Source: a virus | IMG/VR virus record: IMGVR_UViG_3300009156_000286 | Coordinates: 1-25,807 of that record | Reading direction: 5' to 3' (one strand) | DNA length: 25,807 bases | Shown here: positions 14,271 to 19,058 of the stretch, piece by piece | Layout: each line of letters opens with the position of its first letter | How positions within the stretch are numbered: position 1 is the first letter of the stretch | Program-made: the position numbers and the translations under genes | The notes under the pieces: generated by a model | Databases searched by the model: none | What the model was told of the DNA's origin: nothing | The model's input: only the letters and a program-made list of their open reading frames with translations

Positions 14271-14441
14271 TTAGTTGCTCCCAGTCTTACGGAGTTGAAT
14301 TGACTGATTAGCCTGAATTACGTGCTTATCGCACGTACCGACACGCTTCCCGACAGTCATGGAATTGACTGATTGAACGTTAGTCGGGAGAGTTCTCACC
14401 CTCTTGATTCGCTGACAGATGGTGCAATAGAATCGCTTCAT
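14271..14441 (-). CDS. 56-residue small zinc-binding protein
   Basis: The frame runs from ATG 14441, with AAGGA about 9 bases upstream, to TAA 14271, one base before the next ATG. The product begins MKRFYCTICQRIKRVRTLPT and later has CDKH, so a CxxC...CxxH zinc site is likely. It is basic overall. The short inverted and direct repeats in this segment fall inside the coding region. Function unknown. Confidence 0.6.
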   Translation of the reverse strand: MKRFYCTICQRIKRVRTLPTNVQSVNSMTVGKRVGTCDKHVIQANQSIQLRKTGSN

Positions 14442-14462
14442 GATGGTCTGGTCCTTTCGGGA

Positions 14463-14681
14463 CTACAGGCTGTTGACCCACTTGATGATGAAGATAGCCA
14501 CATTCTGCTCTGCATGTGACAGCATCTTCAATTCGATGACTGGAATGTCATGTGCTTCCGCGTACTGATTCGACTTCCCTTCTGCCATTTCGAGCACAGC
14601 ATTGCGCGCATCCATGCACGTTGCACAGATACAATCACAATATTCTGGTGTGAGGCAGACCCTGCAGGATACTACTGACAT
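14463..14681 (-). CDS. 72-residue cysteine-rich protein
   Basis: I chose ATG 14681 because AGAGGA lies at good spacing. A longer upstream frame has no site. The N-terminus holds six cysteines in CRVC, CDC and CATC arrangements within 25 residues, followed by a helical C-terminal region (ARNAVLEMAEGKSNQYAEAH). It is a probable zinc-binding early protein of unknown role. The Shine-Dalgarno context CCGAGAGGAC is identical to that of the SNF2 gene. Confidence 0.6.
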   Translation of the reverse strand: MSVVSCRVCLTPEYCDCICATCMDARNAVLEMAEGKSNQYAEAHDIPVIELKMLSHAEQNVAIFIIKWVNSL

Positions 14682-14726
14682 GTAACACGTCCTCTCGGAG
14701 CCGGTGTCTGATTCTAGGAGCCACAT

Positions 14727-14914
14727 CTAGAATCTGATTCTTGAATTAGAGGCGGGGCCGTGGCTCCCCCCAGTATGGGGCCGAACCGGGAATGCTGTAC
14801 CCCACATTATATGCCGCTCGGCCCGGCAAAGGACCACAAGCCCTAGTGGTTTTCGCCGGGCCGTGTAGGACTTACACCCCCCTATGTCGAATTTACATCT
14901 TTCAAGAAGTCAAT
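14727..14914 (-). other. Structured intergenic segment with large stem-loop
   Basis: This GC-rich gap separates two minus-strand genes. CGGCCCGGC (14819-14827) pairs with GCCGGGCCG (14855-14863), with inner AAA/TTT and ACCAC/GTGGT (14833-14837, 14846-14850) pairs, giving a long interrupted stem. Just beyond it on the minus strand is TATAAT (14806-14811), a perfect -10 hexamer without a clear -35. Two copies of the dispersed 13-bp dyad lie upstream (14864-14876 and 14885-14897). It is likely a transcription boundary with a secondary minus-strand promoter. Confidence 0.5.
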
Positions 14915-15385
14915 TCATGAATCGCCAAGGCCGCAATTACACGAATCGCCAAGCCATGCCGGGCAATCATTTGCATGTAGTTTGACTACTTCCCCATTGT
15001 CTGTTATTGCTTCCTCTGATGGATCATGCCTCTTTTCCTTGCGCAGTCTGAATGCGCGTGCTACAGGGTCTTCCTGCTCAGACTCATCGTCTACACCATA
15101 CTTCTTCATGAACGCTAATGCTGCATCACGTTCCTCAGGTGACAGACGACAATCCGCGCATCTCACCATTCCCTGATTGTGTTCGAGCGCATCCTTGATT
15201 GTGATATCGTCAATCATGAATGGCTGAGAACAACTCCAGCATATTGATGTGCTCCCATCTATCATGTGCTCTACATTACGTGGAAGGAAATGTGTGCAGT
15301 GTGCTAATGCGCATCTCCAACCCATATTGAATGGACTGAGCGACTGATAGATGTACTTGTGCGTGTGTTTAGTTCTCTTTCCCAT
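14915..15385 (-). CDS. Multi-zinc-knuckle protein of unknown function
   Basis: A 156-residue protein from ATG 15385, chosen because GGAG lies 7-8 bases upstream and the preceding gene stops one base before. Cysteine pairs occur throughout: CALAHC near 25-30, CWSC near 48, CADC near 80 and CNCG near the end. The middle holds a helix (SPEERDAALAFMKKYG) and an acidic stretch followed by a basic one (RLRKEKRHD). Several metal sites are likely. Second gene of the minus-strand operon. No family is recognised. Confidence 0.6.
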   Translation of the reverse strand: MGKRTKHTHKYIYQSLSPFNMGWRCALAHCTHFLPRNVEHMIDGSTSICWSCSQPFMIDDITIKDALEHNQGMVRCADCRLSPEERDAALAFMKKYGVDDESEQEDPVARAFRLRKEKRHDPSEEAITDNGEVVKLHANDCPAWLGDSCNCGLGDS

Positions 15386-15386
15386 G

Positions 15387-15548
15387 TTAGTTCTCCAAGT
15401 GCTGATAGAACACGACAAACCATTCTGCGCGTGTCATATATGCCCCTTCAGGACATGTATGTTCAAACTCTTGGAAATAGTTACTCAACACGAATTCCAT
15501 TGGAAAGAGATTACTGAATTCGTTAAGTGTCATCCTCTGCTCTGTCAT
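15387..15548 (-). CDS. First gene of the minus-strand operon, 53-residue hypothetical
   Basis: ATG 15548 is preceded by GAGAGAG. The frame ends at TAA 15387, whose preceding codons (LEN) contain GGAG for the next gene. The product begins MTEQRMTLNEFSNLFPMEFV and looks like a small globular helical protein with many aromatics (FVVFYQHLEN). Its position, directly behind the predicted early promoter, suggests an immediate-early product. Function unknown. Confidence 0.6.
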   Translation of the reverse strand: MTEQRMTLNEFSNLFPMEFVLSNYFQEFEHTCPEGAYMTRAEWFVVFYQHLEN

Positions 15549-15631
15549 TGTGCTCTCTCTTGTTGAATTGACTTCTTACAATGGACATCTTCGAGGCGGA
15601 TTCATAATACAGCCCTCCCCCCCTCTCCCAT

Positions 15632-15661
15632 ATCTTAGCGCGCATCCGGTCGAATCGTCAA
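15632..15661 (-). promoter_or_regulatory. Sigma70-like promoter of the minus-strand early operon
   Basis: On the minus strand TTGACG (15661-15656) and TAAGAT (15637-15632) are 18 bp apart, about 85 bp upstream of the first gene's ATG. A perfect TGTAA-N3-TTACA dyad lies one base upstream of the -35, and an A/T tract lies farther up (UP-element-like). The predicted start falls in a G-rich segment. Confidence 0.6.
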
Positions 15662-15662
15662 G

Positions 15663-15675
15663 TGTAAAAGTTACA
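15663..15675. promoter_or_regulatory. 13-bp dyad, candidate operator
   Basis: TGTAAAAGTTACA is a perfect TGTAA-N3-TTACA dyad adjacent to the -35 of the early promoter. It belongs to a family of related sites in the control region. Its position fits an activator or a repressor binding at the promoter edge. Confidence 0.55.
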
Positions 15676-16006
15676 TTGCCAAGGCAAATTCAAGAATTGG
15701 ATTACTAAAAAAAAACAAAAAAAAAAAATAAGAATATACTTAATATATCTTTCGTGTACTTCCTACATACCCCATATGCCTGAATATGTATAGGAGGGAG
15801 AGGGAGGGGTGATATCAATATGGGACATAATATAATATACATCTAGGTACAGAACAATCCCTACACGCGCAGCGTGACTCGGTACAGAAGTTGCCAGGTC
15901 TTCGGCGAGCTGCGCCTCGAAGCTGCCCTGCCCCGTCGATGTGAGTGGGGGAGTGGCAGATATTCGGAGCGGTGGAGCAGGGGAGGGTGTCAGATGTACA
16001 CTTGGA

Positions 16007-16019
16007 TGTAGCATCTACA
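16007..16019. promoter_or_regulatory. 13-bp dyad, candidate operator
   Basis: TGTAGCATCTACA is a perfect TGTAG-N3-CTACA dyad (one more A/T pair extends each side) upstream of the GC-rich plus-strand cassette. Related degenerate sites flank it at 15988 and 16027. Confidence 0.5.
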
Positions 16020-16040
16020 TGGGGGGAGTCGAATTTACAC

Positions 16041-16074
16041 TCTCGGCGCGGATTGACTGACTTTCTCGGCGCGG
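16041..16074 (+). repeat. Direct repeat pair in cassette promoter region
   Basis: TCTCGGCGCGG occurs at 16041-16051 and 16064-16074, 23 bp apart (about two helical turns). TTGACT lies between the copies. Further down is TTGCAG-N16-TATCCT, a weak promoter candidate for the gene at 16180. The pair could be regulator half-sites or iterons. Confidence 0.5.
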
Positions 16075-16179
16075 CATGTTGCAGGGGCCTTGACTTGTGG
16101 TATCCTGTCGTCACGGCGAGAACCGCCGCCCGCGAGTCATGCCGGCCGCGGGGATTGAAAACTGAAAAGGGAGAATGTC

Positions 16180-16554
16180 ATGAAAGAATTCAGCAAGAAC
16201 ACGTCCACGAAGCGCGCGTATAACAAGGATTTGCCAACGGCTATTCCGTTCTCATTCACTTGGAAGATTTACGAGAATGAGGCGGAAATGGTCGCTGCTG
16301 GTGCTCAATTGACGCTGAAGCAGCAACTCAAGGCCGTCAATGCTGCGGCCAAGCAGACGGCGCGTCAGGCTTCACTTACTGCGGCACTTGACGCGGCTGG
16401 AATTGTCCGGCCGACGATTGAGAATGATGACCAGCTCCGGCTCAAGAACATGTATACGGTGCTGATGTCGTCTAAGCGTTACAGTGAGGATGAGGCGCGA
16501 GAGCTTGCCAGCAGCACGCTCGGCATTGAATGGGCGGAAGACGAAGCGGAGTAA
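16180..16554 (+). CDS. 124-residue hypothetical, first gene of GC-rich cassette
   Basis: The ATG is preceded by AAAAGGGAG. The N-terminus is basic (MKEFSKNTSTKRAYNKDLPT), followed by an Ala/Gln/Lys-rich helix (about 45-70, KQQLKAVNAAAKQTARQASL) and a C-terminal helical, acidic segment. The codons are GC-richer than in the flanking operons. No family is recognised. It is transcribed divergently from the early operon and followed by a strong hairpin. Confidence 0.65.
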   Translation: MKEFSKNTSTKRAYNKDLPTAIPFSFTWKIYENEAEMVAAGAQLTLKQQLKAVNAAAKQTARQASLTAALDAAGIVRPTIENDDQLRLKNMYTVLMSSKRYSEDEARELASSTLGIEWAEDEAE

Positions 16555-16568
16555 TTCCGCCAGGCATC

Positions 16569-16598
16569 GCGGCTAGTGGCAATTCCGCTACTAGCCGC
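16569..16598 (+). other. Strong intercistronic hairpin
   Basis: GCGGCTAGTGGC (16569-16580) pairs with GCTACTAGCCGC (16587-16598) over 12 bp including one G-U, with a 6-base AATTCC loop. No U-tract follows, so mRNA stabilisation or partial attenuation is more likely than full termination. Confidence 0.65.
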
Positions 16599-16635
16599 AT
16601 TCAACGCAGTACATACGCTCCGAAAGGGCTATGAG

Positions 16636-16827
16636 ATGAAGAACCCGAACGTCAACCCGGAGAACCACACGGCTACGGTGCTGGTGCTGGAAGCTATCGC
16701 CATGATGATGCTTATGGCGGGAGCAACCAAGGATGATGCGATTGAGGGCGCGTCCCGGTTGTTCTCGGCAGCATTCCGCGAGACTGAGCTTTTCAAGCTT
16801 GAATCCGCGATGCGCGACGGCGACTAG
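16636..16827 (+). CDS. 63-residue hypothetical, second gene of GC-rich cassette
   Basis: ATG 16636 is preceded by GAAAGGG, the same leader type as the next gene, and is preferred over an upstream in-frame ATG that lies inside the hairpin region. The product is MKNPNVNPENHTATVLVLEA followed by a Met-rich hydrophobic helix (IAMMMLMAGA) and an amphipathic C-terminus. It is possibly membrane-associated or a helical bundle. Function unknown. Confidence 0.6.
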   Translation: MKNPNVNPENHTATVLVLEAIAMMMLMAGATKDDAIEGASRLFSAAFRETELFKLESAMRDGD

Positions 16828-16835
16828 TAGCAGTG

Positions 16836-16861
16836 GGGGAGTGGTCAGCACGACACTCCCC
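16836..16861 (+). other. Intercistronic hairpin GGGGAGTG/CACTCCCC
   Basis: GGGGAGTG (16836-16843) and CACTCCCC (16854-16861) pair with a 10-base loop, the same stem and loop length as at 10890-10915. The left arm is also part of a degenerate copy of the G-rich 16-mer found downstream. Confidence 0.65.
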
Positions 16862-16891
16862 AAACCTCGCAACCGAAAGGGCAGGGACACC

Positions 16892-17101
16892 TTGAACAAC
16901 TTCGAGAAGTTCGTATCACTCCCGGCTGTAACGCGGCGGCGCATCCTGAATACGGCGCGGAAGATGCACCGGGCAACGTCGGGAATGCTTGATTACACGG
17001 TCATCGCCGACACCATGACCGAGACGGCTTACAATCTGCGGCGAGCACGTCAGCAGGAGCGAGAAGAAACGGCGCGGTATCGCTGGCAAGAGCGCGGATA
17101 G
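16892..17101 (+). CDS. 69-residue basic hypothetical, third gene of GC-rich cassette
   Basis: I chose TTG 16892 because GAAAGGGCAGGG lies upstream, as for the previous gene. The frame extends farther 5' only through the previous gene and the hairpin. The product is strongly basic and helical (RRRILNTARKMHRATSG, then YNLRRARQQEREETARYRW), consistent with nucleic-acid binding. An intrinsic terminator follows within 20 bp. The non-ATG start makes the exact N-terminus uncertain. Confidence 0.55.
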   Translation: MNNFEKFVSLPAVTRRRILNTARKMHRATSGMLDYTVIADTMTETAYNLRRARQQEREETARYRWQERG

Positions 17102-17120
17102 ACACGCGGCGAGAGTGGGG

Positions 17121-17153
17121 AAGGGGCTAGGGGAGCAATCCTCTAGCCCTTTT
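17121..17153 (+). terminator. Intrinsic terminator of the GC-rich cassette
   Basis: GGGCTAGGGGA (17124-17134), loop GCAA, and TCCTCTAGCCC (17139-17149) form an 11-bp stem with one G-U. The stem extends outward to AAG/TTT and is followed by TTTT. This is a textbook rho-independent terminator 20 bp after the third cassette gene. Confidence 0.85.
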
Positions 17154-17334
17154 CGCGTTTATAGACCCAAACCGAGAGTGGGGGAGTGGTTTGGAGAGTG
17201 GTCGAGAGGGGCGAGAGGGGTAGAAATTGAGGTGAGAGAGGGTGCGAGAGTGGGGAAGTGGTCAATATTTACACGCCGAGAGTGGTCTAGACACATGTGG
17301 AGAGTGGGGAAGGGGGTAATATGTACACATATGG

Positions 17335-17347
17335 TGTAATATCTACA
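17335..17347. promoter_or_regulatory. 13-bp dyad, candidate operator
   Basis: TGTAATATCTACA matches TGTAA-N3-YTACA with one asymmetric base. The identical 13-mer recurs at 17432. Confidence 0.45.
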
Positions 17348-17417
17348 TACAGAAACTCATATTGGGCGAAGCCCAATCAAGTGTGAGAGTGGGGGAGTGG
17401 GTAGAATGTGCATGATA

Positions 17418-17444
17418 TGTAAGAATTACAGTGTAATATCTACA
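17418..17444. promoter_or_regulatory. Pair of adjacent 13-bp dyads
   Basis: TGTAAGAATTACA (17418-17430, perfect dyad) and TGTAATATCTACA (17432-17444) are separated by one base, a 14-bp repeat step. This is suggestive of cooperative regulator binding. Confidence 0.55.
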
Positions 17445-17646
17445 TACAGAAAACGCACTCGGGCGCCAGCCCGACCACTCACTTGGATAGTATCGTCATG
17501 AGGTACAGCACAAGCGTGCTCGATATGCGCTGACTATACTACTAGGGTAGTAGACTATTGATAAAAAAATCTCGAGCCATATATTTTTTTTTTATTTATT
17601 AGTTGCCGTCATGTAGTAGGGGTATGGGGTATACCCATGCAGCATA

Positions 17647-17659
17647 TGTAAATATTACA
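17647..17659. promoter_or_regulatory. 13-bp dyad, candidate operator
   Basis: TGTAAATATTACA is a perfect TGTAA-N3-TTACA dyad, about 200 bp upstream of the virion-operon promoter. Confidence 0.5.
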
Positions 17660-17860
17660 CAAAATGCACGGTCGACATGGAAATAATGTCTCTCAGGCAC
17701 AAATTAAGTAAGGGAAATATAAAAAATAGAGGAGGTAAAATTCTGTAGGAAAAAATAAAAAAAATAAACCCTCAATTCATAATGTAATTCATGAAAAGTG
17801 GACGAGACTCCCCCATCCCGACTCCGGGCTAAGTCACTTCATTTCAACGACTTAGAGGGC

Positions 17861-17889
17861 TTGACAATCCGACGGATTCGTGAGACAAT
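17861..17889 (+). promoter_or_regulatory. Sigma70-like promoter of the virion operon
   Basis: TTGACA (17861-17866) is a perfect -35. A 17-bp spacer leads to GACAAT (17884-17889, four of six matches to TATAAT). The first gene of the plus-strand operon starts 70 bp downstream. Confidence 0.65.
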
Positions 17890-17895
17890 TCCTCT

Positions 17896-17919
17896 GGCGG
17901 ACCTCCCGCCCATCTTTTT
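17896..17919 (+). other. Leader hairpin with T-run at the predicted mRNA 5' end
   Basis: GGCGG (17896-17900) and CCGCC (17906-17910) pair with a 5-base loop, followed by CATC and TTTTT. It begins where transcription from the adjacent promoter should start. It could stabilise the 5' end, or be a weak terminator for upstream transcription. Confidence 0.45.
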
Positions 17920-17959
17920 CCTTACAATCTAAATTTTATTCTACTCATAGGAGTAGTGT

Positions 17960-18553
17960 ATGCCTATAGGTCTAGTTAATGATTCAGATTTTGAACAGGA
18001 ATTACTTCGCATTGGTTCTGTGAAGCCAAGTACTCCTGTATCTACTCCAATTAATCTAGAAGTAATCGAGGGAGTAGTAGAAACGGTTCCATCTAGAGGA
18101 CGGAATAAAGGGGATAATAATGTCCCCTCCTCTCTACGCGCGCTCATCGCTGAAGAACACCTAATGAATGGCAGATCAGCTGCACTAGAGATGGCTTCCG
18201 AACTAGGTATTTCTCCTAGTAGTGTGTCGGCTTACGCTAATGGAGCTAGTTCCACTGCATCATACGACACACCGAAGGAATCCATTGTAAGTGTAGTCAA
18301 TAAAGCGCGTGTGCGAGCCACTAAGAAGGCAGCTAAGACAATGAATGCTGCCCTAGCGGCTATTACACAACAGAAGCTAGACTACACTGATGCTGACAAG
18401 TTGTCTGGTATCGCTAAAGACATGTCAGTCATCATCAAGAATCTTGAGCCTAAACAGGCTGAAGGTCCATCAGGTCAAACACCCCAGTTCACCATTTACG
18501 CTCCTCAATTCCGTGATGAGCGTTCCTTTGAAATCATTCAGGTTCAGGAATAA
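17960..18553 (+). CDS. Putative small terminase subunit (helix-turn-helix protein)
   Basis: A 197-residue protein from ATG 17960 with AGGAG 6 bases upstream. Residues 71-95 (GRSAALEMASELGISPSSVS onward) form a helix-turn-helix, followed by a long Ala/Lys-rich helical region (VNKARVRATKKAAKTMNAAL) and a C-terminal tail with a beta-like segment. This order, DNA-binding HTH then oligomerising helices, is that of phage small terminases, which recognise the packaging site and regulate the large subunit. It is the first gene of the operon that contains the large terminase, three genes downstream. An alternative is a transcriptional regulator. Confidence 0.6.
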   Translation: MPIGLVNDSDFEQELLRIGSVKPSTPVSTPINLEVIEGVVETVPSRGRNKGDNNVPSSLRALIAEEHLMNGRSAALEMASELGISPSSVSAYANGASSTASYDTPKESIVSVVNKARVRATKKAAKTMNAALAAITQQKLDYTDADKLSGIAKDMSVIIKNLEPKQAEGPSGQTPQFTIYAPQFRDERSFEIIQVQE

Positions 18554-18573
18554 TCTAGTCTAATCAACTAGAT
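18553..18573 (+). other. Hairpin at the stop codon of the small-terminase candidate
   Basis: ATCTAGT (18553-18559) and ACTAGAT (18567-18573) pair perfectly around a 7-base loop. The left arm starts at the last base of the TAA stop, and the next gene's AGGAG follows the right arm directly. Confidence 0.55.
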
Positions 18574-18584
18574 AGGAGAAAAAC

Positions 18585-19034
18585 ATGCCTACAATCACAT
18601 CAGTTCGATTGGATCCATTCCGTCCTGTCCTCAAGGCTGGTACTCCTAGTCTGAGAGTTACAGCAGAACAGGATCTTTACATTCGTGAGATTCTTGACAT
18701 CTGCTGTTCAGATTCAGCGTCTGCAAAGAAGGCATATGCTGCAATTGAATATGTATTGACCAACAATACTCCAGGTCCAGTTCCTGCTTTGACTAGTCTC
18801 ACTCCAGCCACTACAGTAGTGGCAGTTCCCGTTCCAGTTGTTGTAGCTGGTACGGGATTTTTTGTGGACTCTGTAGTTCAGGTCAATGGAGTGGCAGTTC
18901 CTACCACATTCGTATCTGATACTGAATTGGGATTCAGTCCTGATGTGTCAGTTGCTGGTACTCTTGCAGTCACTGTCTTGAATACTGACTTGCAAGTATC
19001 GAATTCAGTCAATTTCGACGTAACTGCTGTCTAG
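18585..19034 (+). CDS. IPT/TIG Ig-like virion protein
   Basis: A 149-residue protein. The N-terminal 65 residues (MPTITSVRLDPFRPVLKAGT and a helical ICCSDSASAKKAYAA segment) are unrecognised. Residues 66-149 fit one IPT/TIG-type Ig domain: PALTSLTPATTV, GTGFFVDSVVQVNGVAVPTT, then ALAVTVLNTD-like strands. Such domains decorate phage heads and tails and bind surface polysaccharide weakly. AGGAG precedes the ATG, and hairpins lie in the gaps on both sides. A capsid or tail decoration role is inferred from the fold and the neighbouring sugar-binding gene. Confidence 0.65.
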   Translation: MPTITSVRLDPFRPVLKAGTPSLRVTAEQDLYIREILDICCSDSASAKKAYAAIEYVLTNNTPGPVPALTSLTPATTVVAVPVPVVVAGTGFFVDSVVQVNGVAVPTTFVSDTELGFSPDVSVAGTLAVTVLNTDLQVSNSVNFDVTAV

Positions 19035-19047
19035 TCTATCCAGACTA
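19032..19047 (+). other. Hairpin at the stop codon of the Ig-like gene
   Basis: TAGTCT (19032-19037, beginning with the TAG stop) and AGACTA (19042-19047) pair perfectly around a 4-base loop. GAGG for the next gene follows. Confidence 0.55.
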
Positions 19048-19058
19048 TTAGAGGAATC

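Larger units (their letters stand above)
15549..16179. other. Divergent control region between early operon and GC-rich cassette
   Basis: No convincing gene is seen. It holds a minus-strand sigma70-like promoter (15632-15661), three G-rich stretches (around 15610-15630, 15790-15811 and 15941-15990), an A-tract of A9-C-A12 (15707-15728), copies of the 13-bp dyad (15663, 15988, 16007, 16027) and a direct repeat pair before the plus-strand cassette. Base composition changes from AT-rich to GC-rich near 15.88 kb. Confidence 0.6.
17111..17400 (+). repeat. Five copies of the 16-mer GAGAGTGGGGRAGKGG
   Basis: Copies lie at 17111-17126, 17174-17189, 17246-17261, 17300-17315 and 17385-17400, all on the same strand, with start spacings of 63, 72, 54 and 85 bp. 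Degenerate copies lie at 15941-15956 and 16829-16844. Partial GAGAGTGG units fill some gaps. Several copies are followed directly by an AT-rich TACAC-type segment. It is noncoding. Confidence 0.85.
17300..17474 (+). repeat. Two tandem composite units (G-box, dyad, hairpin)
   Basis: Each unit has the G-rich 16-mer (17300, 17385), an AT-rich stretch, an identical segment TGTAATATCTACATACAGAA (17335 and 17432, 97 bp apart), and then a GGGC/GCCC hairpin: ATTGGGC-GAA-GCCCAAT (17361-17377) and TCGGGC-GCCA-GCCCGA (17459-17474). The hairpins differ in sequence but keep pairing, which suggests the structure is selected. Confidence 0.7.
17154..17959. other. Long noncoding control region before the virion operon
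   Basis: No credible gene is seen. The left part holds the G-rich 16-mers, 13-bp dyads and two hairpins in a tandem composite unit. The middle (17.56-17.77 kb) is AT-rich, with a T10 run at 17584-17593 and A-rich runs near 17750. The right part holds the virion-operon promoter and a small hairpin. A replication origin or late-promoter region is possible, but nothing specific proves either. Confidence 0.6.

Noticed and set aside
14281-14390. Inverted and direct repeats (TACGTGC/GCACGTA, TCCCGAC/GTCGGGA, repeated GAATTGACTGATT) as an origin or operator
   Set aside because: They lie inside a supported 56-residue zinc-protein gene, so coding constraint may explain them. They do not match the intergenic dyad family.
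15763-16223. Several open frames on both strands across the divergent control region
   Set aside because: Low-complexity Pro/Ser/Arg products, mutual overlap, no ribosome-binding sites, and promoter or dyad elements within them.
17115-17339. Plus-strand open frame of 74 codons
   Set aside because: It runs through the terminator and the G-rich repeat array. Its product is a by-product of GAGAGTGG repeats and it has no ribosome-binding site.
17111-17474. Possible CRISPR array (regularly recurring G-rich repeat)
   Set aside because: Repeats are 16 bp, not palindromic, and have uneven gaps that contain their own repeats. The nuclease at 8148 is a recombination-type Cas4-like protein with no cas neighbours.
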